This document shows, piece after piece, positions 42,514 to 54,184 of a DNA stretch of 64,000 bases (its first letter is position 1; every line of letters begins with the position of its first letter). A model generated the notes under the pieces. The model did not search any database. It was not told the origin of the DNA and saw nothing but the letters and a program-made list of their open reading frames with translations. The position numbers and the translations under genes are program-made. Origin of the DNA: Phytophthora colocasiae (taxonomy: Eukaryota > Oomycota > Peronosporomycetes > Peronosporales > Peronosporaceae); the NCBI GenBank assembly GCA_018806915.1, contig JAGKQI010000096.1, forward strand, positions 372,001 to 436,000, written 5' to 3'.

Positions 42514-45500
42514 ATGACCTTCACACTGGAACAGCGAGAGCGCCACAGACGCGCTGCCCAGCATTATCGTGCGCGTGAGGCTGCCGAGGCGAGAGCTGTC
42601 AGGCTACAAAAACAACGAGAACGACAGCAACATGCCCGTACGGCGGTTGGTTCCAACGTCGTCGCTGAGCCTCACCAAAGCTGGCTAGATGGTTTCCGCG
42701 ACATCGCCATGTACGCCGATAGTATTGTCACCACTTCCTTACCGCTCGACATAGCGACTTCAAGCTGCCAGTCATGCGGACACTCTCTGGCTGACTTGCC
42801 GGAGCTGCCGATACCGCCTGAGGCGTACGAGAACCCGAACGTGGGTCATGACAGTTTTCGAGCAGAGCCTCTGCTTGTCCAGGGTCCTCAATGCACCACA
42901 AAGATGAGCTCCCAACATGTTTTGCGGCGAATTCTACTCCAACATCGACCGTCGTCTTGGCCGCCTCCAACGCGATCTTACTTTCCACAAGAGTTGAAGG
43001 AATCCGTGCAATTGCAAGTCAACTGTCGAGGTAGTGCTAGTGCCGTGAAAGTTGCTGTCTTTCGACGAGACATGCTGTTGGTCACAAGAGATTGTGTTGA
43101 AGACACATACGGTGAGTACATGCGTGCTCTCAATGAAGTGCCTTTTCGTCACGAACAGCGCGAAGATGATGTCTTCCGCAACGACAAAGTAGCTCAAGCT
43201 GTTATGATGCTGCCGCCTTCGATCGAGGATGAGCGTTGGGACCCCAAGACTGTTGCGTTCGCGACATCCATGTTAGTATTCATGGTAAATCTCCACTGAT
43301 GGTCGCACGTCGGTAGCTGCGTTAAGGCCAGCCGTGCATTCTCTCCAGGACACTGCCGGTATCGATTCCCTAGAGAGCGAGTTCCTAACACATCGTGCAC
43401 AAAAGCTGGTGTCAATCTTGAGCAACGAGCACCGTTCGAATACATCAACGGCTACAATGACAGCATGATGCTAGCGTTTAAGTCTAACTACGACGTTCAA
43501 GTGCTTATCGGTGGCTTGGATGCTATCCTGCGCATCTATTACGTCACCAAGTACGTAACAAAGATGCAGAAAATAGTAGATTCAGTAACGGCAGTAGCTT
43601 TAGCAGCTTTCAAGCGACGATAACTCCGAGAGCTGCAGACACAGATCTTGCACGAGGATGCCTCAATCGTTGGCCGCAAACGCGTAGCATCCATGGTATT
43701 ATCGCTGACCAATCGACGTGAAATCGCGGGACCACTCGCTGCACTTTATCTACTCTGGGGTCATGCGCGTACATGAGCGTATCTTGCACAGTTCTCCCAC
43801 TCCTCGAAGTTATGCGCAAGTTAATTCAGCACGACACCCACTCATGCAACCTTGTGGAGCTCCACCAACATCACGTTTTGTGCAGTGCCCTTCCTCGACA
43901 ACTATATGTTCCGGCCAACGTCGCTAGACAATAAGTGCCTGTACGAAGTTGTTATGACGTGGTTTTGCCTCAAGCAATTAAAGTCGACACCAAAGTATGA
44001 ATTGTTTTTGAATGACCATCCTCTTTGTGGTACGCATTGTATTGGTCATCACCAAACAGAAGCAGTCCCAGTCATTACGGGTATCCACATGCCATACCTG
44101 GAATCCGACACGCCTCTCGAGCTCGTCATCAAGCGCGCCCAGTGCGCATTGGTGCTGTTTAAACCATTTCGTAGAGTTCTGAATCTCGTCAGTGTTCGGA
44201 CAAGCGATACTGCATGGAGTGATGCATACTTCCAGTAGGAAACAACTCGAACCAGTTTTGCCCGCGAAGTCATGGCTAACATGAACGACTACTATCATAC
44301 CACAATACTAGCACAGGAGGATGGACAATTCGGTAGTAACAAGCTAGCCAATGAGCATGATAGTGACGAGCTCTTTGGAACCCGGGACATTATCGATGGC
44401 GCAACCGGCAGCATGCAGTGCGACAGCGAGGCGGCCATTGGTGGCAGGAGGACCGACGAGTTCTGCCAGATTTTCACCGATGAAGCGGATTCTACAATGG
44501 CAGATGACGGGTCGAGGCTGCCGACCTTTCCGACTGTAGAGACGGGTTCATTGTTATCGAGTATCGTCCTTCGAGAACAGCTAGCCGAATCCGCTGAAAT
44601 ACCTGTTCGCGTAGCTATTGACCTCGATAGTCAAGACCACACGTTGGAATTGTCTGTGGGGGAGTTACAGGAATGGGTCAAGGATTCGGCAACAGACGAA
44701 GTCGAGCCTTCCCCGAGCAACCACCCACGTCAATAATGGTCCGCAGATGTAATAGAGCTTATTCAGCGTGCTATAAAGTCAGCACATGTGTGGTTACCAC
44801 CCAAGCAGCAACCGGGTAATCTCCCACCAATACGGCCGTATCCTACCATAAGCGACGTTGCAACTGTACTCACGCTCAATCGGCGCCAGCATATTGCATT
44901 CTCTTTGATGGCAGCCGCGCTGCTTCGACGCTTTGAGCAGTAAGAGCTTGCCAATGCTCACGATTCGGGTGGATACCGCTCCTGCGAATTTGAGTCGCGA
45001 CTACGGGACGATCAACTTCTCATGTTCCTTGGTGGTGCCGGTGGCACCGGTAAGAGTCGTGTCATCGATGCCGTCCGTGCGTTTTGCTCAGGCTGGCACC
45101 GCGGCAACACTATGGTAAAAGCTGCACGCTAGTAAGTTTTCTTGTTCGACTGGAGCACGCCATCATAGAGAAAAAGTTCGCCCCACTCGATCTGCTGGTC
45201 ATCGACGAAATTTCTATGATGAGCAAGAGTGAATAGCTCAAACTTGACAAACTGCTTCGCCGATATATTCAAATGGAGAACGTCCGATTCGGAGGCGTTC
45301 ACATCGTTATGATCGGGGATTTTCTGCAGTTGCCACGTAAAATAAGATCCGATTTACCTGGACCCCATCGACAAGACGAAACCTAGCACCATTGATATAG
45401 GAGGCTTTGAGATCTGGCGCACGATAACAACGGCTGTGATCCTCGATGAATCTATACGTTTCCGCGACGATCTAGAGTGGGGGGGAAGGCAGTCAAAACG

Positions 45501-46288
45501 CTCGCTTGGGGCGCTGGACGCCAGAGTTCGTTGCCATGATCAATACTCGCGTTGTACATTGCACGCATGGGAGTGGCAATGTCCGACAGATTCAAAAACC
45601 CGTTGGGTTTTCGGAGTGCCTATTCAGATGACGCAGAATGCCGCCACGGCAAAAGGCATTGCAAACGGTACGCTTAGGAGCCTCGAGTACGTTCACTTTC
45701 CGGCGGACACCTCGTTTCAGCTCATTCGTGACGGCTCAACTTACAGAGTCGTCCAGCCGCTGAGTCAAGCTTCTGACTACGCTCTCGTTCGCGTTTCGAG
45801 ACCACAGGCCGTCCCCCATTCGTCCTGGGCTAGACCCTGAACTCTTTCCGGTGTTTTATGCCACGCAAGCGTACACGAAAACCACTATCAAACTCGCGCC
45901 AGGGACAGGAGGCCATCCGTGATACGTCAAAGTGCGCCCGCAGCAGTTTTCTTTTGTGTGTGCAGGTGGCTCAACGGTATACAAAGTCCAAGGGGAATCA
46001 GTGCAGTTCATGGTTGTAATCGACTGGAAATCGAAACGGGCGCTCGTCAACGAGCCCCAACAAACGTATTTACTAGTGTCACGGGTTACGACTTGGAACG
46101 GATTGATTGCGCTAACACCAGTGACACCAGAGCTTGTAGAATGGTCAAAGCCACCGGCACACGCACTACGCGAAGAAGACCGCCTCAACAACCTCAGCAA
46201 CGCCACATTGGCCATATTCCTCGTTGCAGCGACAGCGGTCCGAAGCCTCGATGGAGGAGATCCTCAACCCCAAAATGAATTTTCATAA
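42514..46288 (+). pseudogene. Helitron Rep/helicase remnant
   Basis: The first ORF 42514-43299 (261 aa) has a basic coiled start (EQRERHRRAAQHYR) and a CQSCGHSLADLP knuckle. Later frames give YINGYNDSMMLAFKSNYDVQVLIGG and YYVTKYVTKMQK, a Helitron Rep C-terminal signature, then FKPFR. From about 45010 a PIF1-type helicase reads FLGGAGGTGKSRVIDA (Walker A), LLVIDEISMM (Walker B) and IVMIGDFLQLP, ending with the UvrD-like YKVQGES and YLLVSRV near 45980-46100. Frames change several times and stops are frequent, so it is dead. The HUH nuclease motif was not found and the TC/CTRR ends could not be set. Confidence 0.78.
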
Positions 46289-47040
46289 ATGAAATAACAA
46301 GCGATCGATATTGTATCTGGCTTGAGTGGATCCCTCACCACAAAAACAATCAAATGGCTACGTCAACCTGACAGTGTAGTGGCAATGTTCCTGTCCCGAG
46401 CTGACCGACTGAATTGGCAACGCTGACCGGAAACACTTCCATCTGATCGAAGCCCCTTTTTATTTGCCACTGCTCCCACGTTGAAAAAAAATAGACCTGG
46501 AGTCTAAAGCAGAACTTCCGCACTTGACAAGATGTCACCAATGTGAAATAAAACACGATTCAGGCTTTGATGCGGACAATATATCTCTGATCGCTTTCAT
46601 CATGCCGAAAATCCACCCACAAGACATATGAACATCCCGCCAGATATACGCAATGGAGCTGCTCACGTACACGGACCAGAAAGAGCAAAGCCACTCATAG
46701 ATACACGACGGCGGCGGTTGACAACGACCCCGGTACCGTAAAATGCGGATGGAGTGAGACATATGTTATTGGTCTGTAAACAGCAAAACAAGGAAAAACC
46801 TTATGAGGTTATATTGCTGGTGCGGGCTATTGTCAGCCGCGACTTCCATCCTGGCAGTGCGCAATTTTCCGCAATGCAGAAACCAAAAAACAGCAACAGA
46901 AAGAAGTTCCATGTAGATTATTTGGAACGCTACGTTTTTTACTTTATGTATCTCACTGAAACGCTGTGTGTGTAGGGAGCTTGCGCCGCTGAAGCCCAAT
47001 CAGCTGTTGCGGTTGCTATTAAAAATTAATATATTTTTTA
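46289..47040. other. No gene seen
   Basis: Short ORFs only, none with recognisable motifs. May include the 3' end of the Helitron. Confidence 0.35.
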
Positions 47041-47803
47041 TTGTAGGTTAATTGACTGGATCGCTGAAATTCGACGCGAAAAAAGTCGTTGCGTCGCTGT
47101 GAAATGCATCATGCTTATAATCGCCAAGTTCGACCCACTAAGAGCGTGGGTGACTCGCTTTTTAAAGCGCAACCGTCTCACTGTCCGACGGATCACACAC
47201 CGTGGCACAAAACGACGGGAAGACCTGCAACTACGTATTTCAAATTTTGATTTATTTTACTTTAACTAATATTTTCTTAGGAAGTTGCAGATGCATTTGC
47301 AAGTGCTGTAAACCCAGCTGTGAAAATGGATGGTGTCCTATCAAAACTGTCTTCTTACACGGTGAAGTACTCCAGCCTGTTCAACATGGACCAGTCCGGT
47401 GTGTGCATCGATATTTCTGGCCGTTTAACAGTGGATTATGTAGGTGCAAAAAATATTGACTGGGCTGAGTCAGCCCATGGATGCCAGCGTGATTCACTCC
47501 TTCAAGGCGGATATCGAGTACGTACAGTAATATTTTTCTGTAATATGCTATGTTTTCTGATGTATGTCTGCGTGTAGGAGGCTGCATATTGAGTATCATG
47601 CCGACTATCCGTTTCCAAAGACAGCTAGCAACCGCCGTGCAATGCAGTCGCTGATGGTAGCGAAGGCTTGGGCTGAAATTACGTCTGCTACCATCATTAG
47701 CGGATTTAGAAAAACTCAATTGATACCTATTGGCCCCCGTGACGATGTCTTCATCCTTTTTCAACTGGAAGCTGTTGAGAATACTATCGTAGGGTTTACA
47801 TAA
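47041..47803 (+). pseudogene. Pogo/CENP-B-like DDE transposase remnant
   Basis: LIDWIAEIRREKSR and RAWVTRFLKRNRLTVRRITHRG resemble the CENP-B/Tc5 helix-turn-helix. After a likely intron (GT near 47240, TTAG at 47280), EVADAFASAV leads into SLFNMDQSGVCIDI, the first catalytic Asp of the pogo family. After another intron-like gap (47518-47579), LMVAKAWAEITSATIISGFRKTQLIPIGPRD is the usual C-terminus. The second Asp region is missing. From 47603 on, this C-terminus belongs to the repeat unit and recurs four more times. Confidence 0.7.
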
Positions 47804-50800
47804 TGCACAAGTTTCTGTCTTATAGGATTTTTATATTGGAGGAGGTGTCACCCCTACAAATCCCTTGATGTCGCACTCAATGCATTTGTCTCACTCTGTC
47901 CGAATTTTACGGAATTAATATTGCCACGGTCAAACGCACAGTACCCCACTCTCCGTTTGCGTCAAAGCCATGCAATACACGCTGGTGCTGAGCAACTCGA
48001 CACTTAAACCTTGCGAGAGGGACAGACTGCCGCTACTAAAAACGCCGCTTACAACGCTTACATCGACGCCAACACCAACCCCAGGCTCACGGACAGCTTC
48101 ACCACCTACTTCTACCAGAGCCACCTCACGCATCGCACTGATGGCAGCTCCCAGACACACCAGACCTGCACGAAAAAGTTGCTACCGTTTACAGATCCAG
48201 AAGACCCCACACAGAACCTCTCCAACCATCCTCAACGCTTCTGCACCAGTGATCCATGAGTGTCGCTGTCCACATGCACAGCACCAAGTCGCCAGGTACA
48301 GAATGTGCTCCACAAAAAGGTTAAAAGAGCCTACGCGTGAACGTCGTCATTAGATGCTTGGGGCGCTCTTGTTCTCTAAAGCAAATCAATCTCTAATAAA
48401 ATATTCAAAAGCACCCAGACCTGTTGGTCTGTGCACCACCAGTCAGCACTTCACCACTCCCCGGGTACACCCTCCGAGGCCAGCCCACTCTTAAACGACC
48501 CGAAGTACGCCAACTAGGCAGACCAGCAGTCGGAGTACCTGGTACTCCTGGCAGCGGGCGAAACGTCGACTGAGAGAACAACGGAGCACGGACGTGGTCT
48601 TTATCGACCAATCAAGTGTCGATTAACAAGTGTTCAATTGCGTATAAGATTGATGCGGCATCTTACTTAACACGGAGGCGTACTAGCAAAATGACGTTGG
48701 TTGGAGCCTTTAGTCGTCATGGATGCGTTGCTAGAGAGACATTACATAGTCGTAGCTATAGAGAAATTACATAGCCTCCTGGTCGTTGAAGACGTCCACC
48801 AGCTAGCTGCAACACTGTTGAATGTACTTGGTCCCTCCTTCAGATTTATCTTTGACCTGGTGTGTACGCCCCCAGTTGACGGCGGTTGTCTGAAGGTCGT
48901 TCGATCACGAACGCGCCGCACTACCCCCTCAACGATTGTTGCCGGGCAGAGCCCAGGGATGCGTAGTTCGAAGCTGGCGCAGGTTTTAACATCGCTGGAT
49001 GCTTTGAAGAAGTCGTGCATTTAACGCACAAACAAACATTGATATTGAGTTCATACAAAATGCCACATGATCGTTAACATGTAGCGGGACAGGTGATACT
49101 ACTGAAGCTTTAGATGATAGTGAGAGAGGTGGTGCTACAGACCATGGAAAGTATGGTTGCCGGAGACGAGGGCTTTGAAGCGGATATGGTTCAACGGCTT
49201 GTGTGACACAACGCATGCGTGGTGAGTACGGAATGATTTCGGTATGTCCACTTATACTTCTTCTAACGTGATGGAAACTGTTGAGAATGCATTTAAGTCC
49301 GTTCGTATCGTTGAATCCAATGTACGCGAAGGCGGTGAATGGTTAGTGCCTTCAGAAGTGAGTAGGTGTGTCTGTATGTCTTTAATGAAAAGTATTGGAG
49401 GATCTGATTCGTGTGATAGAGTGATATTGCAGTTTGTACGTGCGAAGTTGTCAAGGGACTGGCCAAGGATGTCAGGATGGATGTATGAATCGCTCGGTAC
49501 GTGCTTCGTGGATTGCTGCGTTAGCATCTACTAGTAACTTTTAGCTGTGCGTTTCCCAATAGATGCAATTTGAGTGTGTTACAAAGTATTGCCCGTGCGG
49601 TGAGAGTTGTTCTAATCGGCAATTCCAACTAGGGTCGACGCTTGCGACTGCAGTGGTTGACTGTGAGCAGAAAGGTGTCGGTGTAATTACTCTAAAAGAT
49701 GTTGATGTAGGACGTTTCGTTGGTTAATACGTTGGAGAGGTGCTTTGTCGCGAAGAAGCGCGGTTGCGTTCACAGGTAGGCATGGACAGCGCATGTGTGC
49801 ATAGGTATGGCACTAACAAGGGTTGTAAAGATTCACCGAGATGCAAGACATTTTTACATGCTAGAGCTCAATGCGCATTTCGTCACCGATGCTACTCGGA
49901 TTGGAGGACGGATGCGGTTTGTTAATCACTCGTGCGACCCTAATTGCCGATTAGAAAAATGGAGTGTTCGTGGTCAAGAACGCTGCGGTTTGTTCGCTAT
50001 TCGGCGTGTCAAGGCTGGTGATGAACTCATCGTTGACTACAGGTGTGAAAATATTGATTGCAAGTTGAGTAAACTTACAGAATATTGATTTGAGGGACAG
50101 CAGTAACTGCCGTTGTACGTCAGGAATTTGAGTGCCTGTGTGGATCTAGTAGCTGCCAAAGTGTGGTTGGCTTGCTCACCCATAACCAATTTCGTGACAG
50201 TTCACTTGTGCAGTCATCTACAAAGGAACGATTCGTGCAGCTCATGATGGATAGGTTTTTGCAAATGTGAAACTCTAGTTGTCGAAACAATGCACGGCTC
50301 GCATGTTAGTGTTTTCAAATAGTTTTGAATCAATGCATGTAAGTTTTCGAATGGCTTTAGTCAAAACCAAACTTACGAAGCTAACAATTTGGCTCAATGG
50401 TGATGCAATTCGCAGATTTTGTTGGTGTTCTGGAGTCTTACGTGGGTGCGTGACTGTGATTGTGGAATGAATGAATACACGTGTGGGGTTGTTTGTGGGT
50501 TGTGTCAATAAATGTTGTCGAGATCTCATGGAGCGTCTTGGACTGTGGTTAGTCCATAAAGCTTGGCGTCAACTTGGGGGCAGTTGCGATACAGTTGTAG
50601 CTTCATGGGAGCGATTAAAACCACGGTGCCAGGACGGTGGAGATCTGGATTGTTTGGATCGACGTTTAGCAGTGAAACTGTGATCAAGAATGAGTTGGTC
50701 TCGAAGGGGTTTTCTCGCTGTGCATGCTGGAACTCCTGTGATGCACCCGTTATAGCTAATTCAGTAAAATAGCGGTAGCAACAGGTAAACATGATACTGC

Positions 50801-50895
50801 ACTTTGAAGTATAATGGTTGCTTGGTGCTCGCCAAAGTAGAGTCGGAGAAAATGTAAATCGTAGAAATGGTTTCGCGCACGTTTGGGTTGCTAAT
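47603..50895 (+). repeat. Array unit 1
   Basis: 3293 bp. The 127-codon ORF at 47970-48353 (Thr/Pro/Ser-rich) is open in all units but resembles no family. C run of 5 at 48923-48927. It has its own one-base loss in the SET gene near 49450. Confidence 0.9.
49244..50270 (+). pseudogene. SET-domain methyltransferase-like gene, array copy 1
   Basis: Same plan as copy 2 (52532-53560). It carries the shared TAA at 49725-49727 and a private one-base deletion near 49450 that shifts exon A (LSRDWPRM in place of LSKGLAKD). Confidence 0.75.
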
Positions 50896-53800
50896 GACTA
50901 TCCGTTTCCAAAGACAGCTAGCAACCGCCGTGCAATGCAGTCGCTGATGGTAGCGAAGGCTTGGGCTGAAATTACGTCTGCTACCATCATTAGCGGATTT
51001 AGAAAAACTCAATTGATACCTATTGGCCCCCGTGACGATGTCTTCATCCTTTTCAACTGGAAGCTGTTGAGAATACTATCGTAGGGTTTACATAATGCAC
51101 AAGTTTCTGTCTTATAGGATTTTTATATTGAGGAGGTGTCACCCTACAAATCCCTTGATGTCGCACTCAATGCATTTGTCTCACTCTGTCCGAATTTTAC
51201 GGAATTAATATTGCCACGGTCAAACGCACAGTACCCCACTCTCCGTTTGCGTCAAAGCCATGCAATACACGCTGGTGCTGAGCAACTCGACACTTAAACC
51301 TTGCGAGAGGGACAGACTGCCGCTACTAAAAACGCCGCTTACAACGCTTACATCGACGCCAACACCAACCCCAGGCTCACGGACAGCTTCACCACCTACT
51401 TCTACCAGAGCCACCTCACGCATCGCACTGATGGCAGCTCCCAGACACACCAGACCTGCACGAAAAAGTTGCTACCGTTTACAGATCCAGAAGACCCCAC
51501 ACAGAACCTCTCCAACCATCCTCAACGCTTCTGCACCAGTGATCCATGAGTGTCGCTGTCCACATGCACAGCACCAAGTCGCCAGGTACAGAATGTGCTC
51601 CACAAAAAGGTTAAAAGAGCCTACGCGTGAACGTCGTCATTAGATGCTTGGGGCGCTCTTGTTCTCTAAAGCAAATCAATCTCTAATAAAATATTCAAAG
51701 CACCCAGACCTGTTGGTCTGTGCACCACCAGTCAGCACTTCACCACTCCCCGGGTACACCCTCCGAGGCCAGCCCACTCTTAAACGACCCGAAGTACGCC
51801 AACTAGGCAGACCAGCAGTCGGAGTACCTGGTACTCCTGGCAGCGGGCGAAACGTCGACTGAGAGAACAACGGAGCACGGACGTGGTCTTTATCGACCAA
51901 TCAAGTGTCGATTAACAAGTGTTCAATTGCGTATAAGATTGATGCGGCATCTTACTTAACACGGAGGCGTACTAGCAAAATGACGTTGGTTGGAGCCTTT
52001 AGTCGACATGGATGCGTTGCTAGAGAGACATTACATAGTCGTAGCTATAGAGAAATTACATAGCCTCCTGGTCGTTGAAGACGTCCGCCAGCTAGCTGCA
52101 ACACTGTTGAATGTACTTGGTCCCTCCTTCAGATTTATCTTTGACCTGGTGTGTACGCCCCCAGTTGACGGCGGTTGTATGAAGGTCGTTCGATCACAAA
52201 CGCGCCGCACTACCCCCTCAACGATTGATGCCGGGCAGAGCCCAGGATGCGTAGTTCGAAGCTGGCGCAGGTTTTAACATCGCTGGATGCTTTGAAGAAG
52301 TCGTGCATTTAACGCACAAACAAACATTGATATTGAGTTCATACAAAATGCCACATGATCGTTAACATGTAGCGGGACAGGTGATACTACTGAAGCTTTA
52401 GATGATAGTGAGAGAGGTGGTGCTACAGACCATGGAAAGTATGGTTGCCGGAGACGAGGGCTTTGAAGCGGATATGGTTCAACGGCTTGTGTGACACAAC
52501 GCATGCGTGGTGAGTACGGAATGATTTCGGTATGTCCACTTATACTTCTTCTAACGTGATGGAAACTGTTGAGAATGCATTTAAGTCCGTTCGTATCGTT
52601 GAATCCAATGTACGCGAAGGCGGTGAATGGTTAGTGCCTTCAGAAGTGAGTAGGTGTGTCTGTATGTCTTTAATGAAAAGTATTGGAGGATCTGATTCGT
52701 GTGATAGAGTGATATTGCAGTTTGTACGTGCGAAGTTGTCCAAGGGACTGGCCAAGGATGTCAGGATGGATGTATGAATCGCTCGGTACGTGCTTCGTGG
52801 ATTGCTGCGTTAGCATCTACTAGTAACTTTTTAGCTGTGCGTTTCCCAATAGATGCAATTTGAGTGTGTTACAAAGTATTGCCCGTGCGGTGAGAGTTGT
52901 TCTAATCGGCAATTCCAACTAGGGTCGACGCTTGCGACTGCAGTGGTTGACTGTGAGCAGAAAGGTGTCGGTGTAATTACTCTAAAAGATGTTGATGTAG
53001 GACGTTTCGTTGGTTAATACGTTGGAGAGGTGCTTTGTCGCGAAGAAGCGCGGTTGCGTTCACAGGTAGGCATGGACAGCGCATGTGTGCATAGGTATGG
53101 CACTAACAAGGGTTGTAAAGATTCACCGAGATGCAAGACATTTTTACATGCTAGAGCTCAATGCGCATTTCGTCACCGATGCTACTCGGATTGGAGGACG
53201 GATGCGGTTTGTTAATCACTCGTGCGACCCTAATTGCCGATTAGAAAAATGGAGTGTTCGTGGTCAAGAACGCTGCGGTTTGTTCGCTATTCGGCGTGTC
53301 AAGGCTGGTGATGAACTCATCGTTGACTACAGGTGTGAAAATATTGATTGCAAGTTGAGTAAACTTACAGAATATTGATTTGAGGGACAGCAGTAACTGC
53401 CGTTGTACGTCAGGAATTTGAGTGCCTGTGTGGATCTAGTAGCTGCCAAAGTGTGGTTGGCTTGCTCACCCATAACCAATTTCGTGACAGTTCACTTGTG
53501 CAGTCATCTACAAAGGAACGATTCGTGCAGCTCATGATGGATAGGTTTTTGCAAATGTGAAACTCTAGTTGTCGAAACAATGCACGGCTCGCATGTTAGT
53601 GTTTTCAAATAGTTTTGAATCAATGCATGTAAGTTTTCGAATGGCTTTAGTCAAAACCAAACTTACAGAAGCTAACAATTTGGCTCAATGGTGATGCAAT
53701 TCGCAGATTTTGTTGGTGTTCTGGAGTCTTACGTGGGTGCGTGACTGTGATTGTGGAATGAATGAATACACGTGTGGGGTTGTTTGTGGGTTGTGTCAAT

Positions 53801-54184
53801 AAATGTTGTCGAGATCTCATGGAGCGTCTTGGACTGTGGTTAGTCCATAAAGCTTGGCGTCAACTTGGGGCAGTTGCGATACAGTTGTAGCTTCATGGGA
53901 GCGATTAAAACCACGGTGCCAGGACGGTGGAGATCTGGATTGTTTGGATCGACGTTTAGCAGTGACACTGTGATCAAGAATGAGTTGGTCTCGAAGGGTT
54001 TTCTCGCTGTGCATGCTGGAACTCCTGTGATGCACCCGTTATAGCTAATTCAGTAAAATAGCGGTAGCAACAGGTAAACATGATACTGCACTTTGAAGTA
54101 TAATGGTTGCTTGGTGCTCGCCAAAGTAGAGTCGGAGAAAATGTAAATCGTAGAAATGGTTTCGCGCACGTTTGGGTTGCTAAT
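50896..54184 (+). repeat. Array unit 2
   Basis: 3289 bp; C run of 5. An extra A near 53667 (CTTACAGAAGC) and other small indels set it apart. Its SET gene has no lesion besides the shared stop. Confidence 0.9.
52532..53560 (+). pseudogene. SET-domain histone-methyltransferase-like gene, array copy 2 (reference)
   Basis: My model has four exons: 52532-52771, 52853-53065, 53121-53358 and 53391-53560. Introns are GT-AG of 81, 55 and 32 nt; the 55-nt one has a CTAAC branch site. The exons sum to 861 nt (286 codons plus stop). Order: an unknown N-terminal 80 residues, then an AWS-like Cys cluster (CPCGESCSNRQFQ). The SET domain runs KGVGVITLKDVDVGRFVG, YVGEVL, then RHFYMLELNAHFVTDATRIGG, RFVNHSCDPNC and GDELIVDY. 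A post-SET-like CLCGSSSC closes it. This resembles SETD2/ASH1/NSD-type H3K36 enzymes. The residue expected to be Glu in FVGEYVGE is TAA (53015-53017), so the frame is broken within the SET domain. The last intron is short and is the least certain part. Confidence 0.75.

Noticed and set aside
52773..53017. An intron that would splice out the shared TAA of the SET genes
   Set aside because: The codons around it (DVGRFVG and YVGEVL) match the SET core, and no donor/acceptor pair spans the TAA while keeping them.
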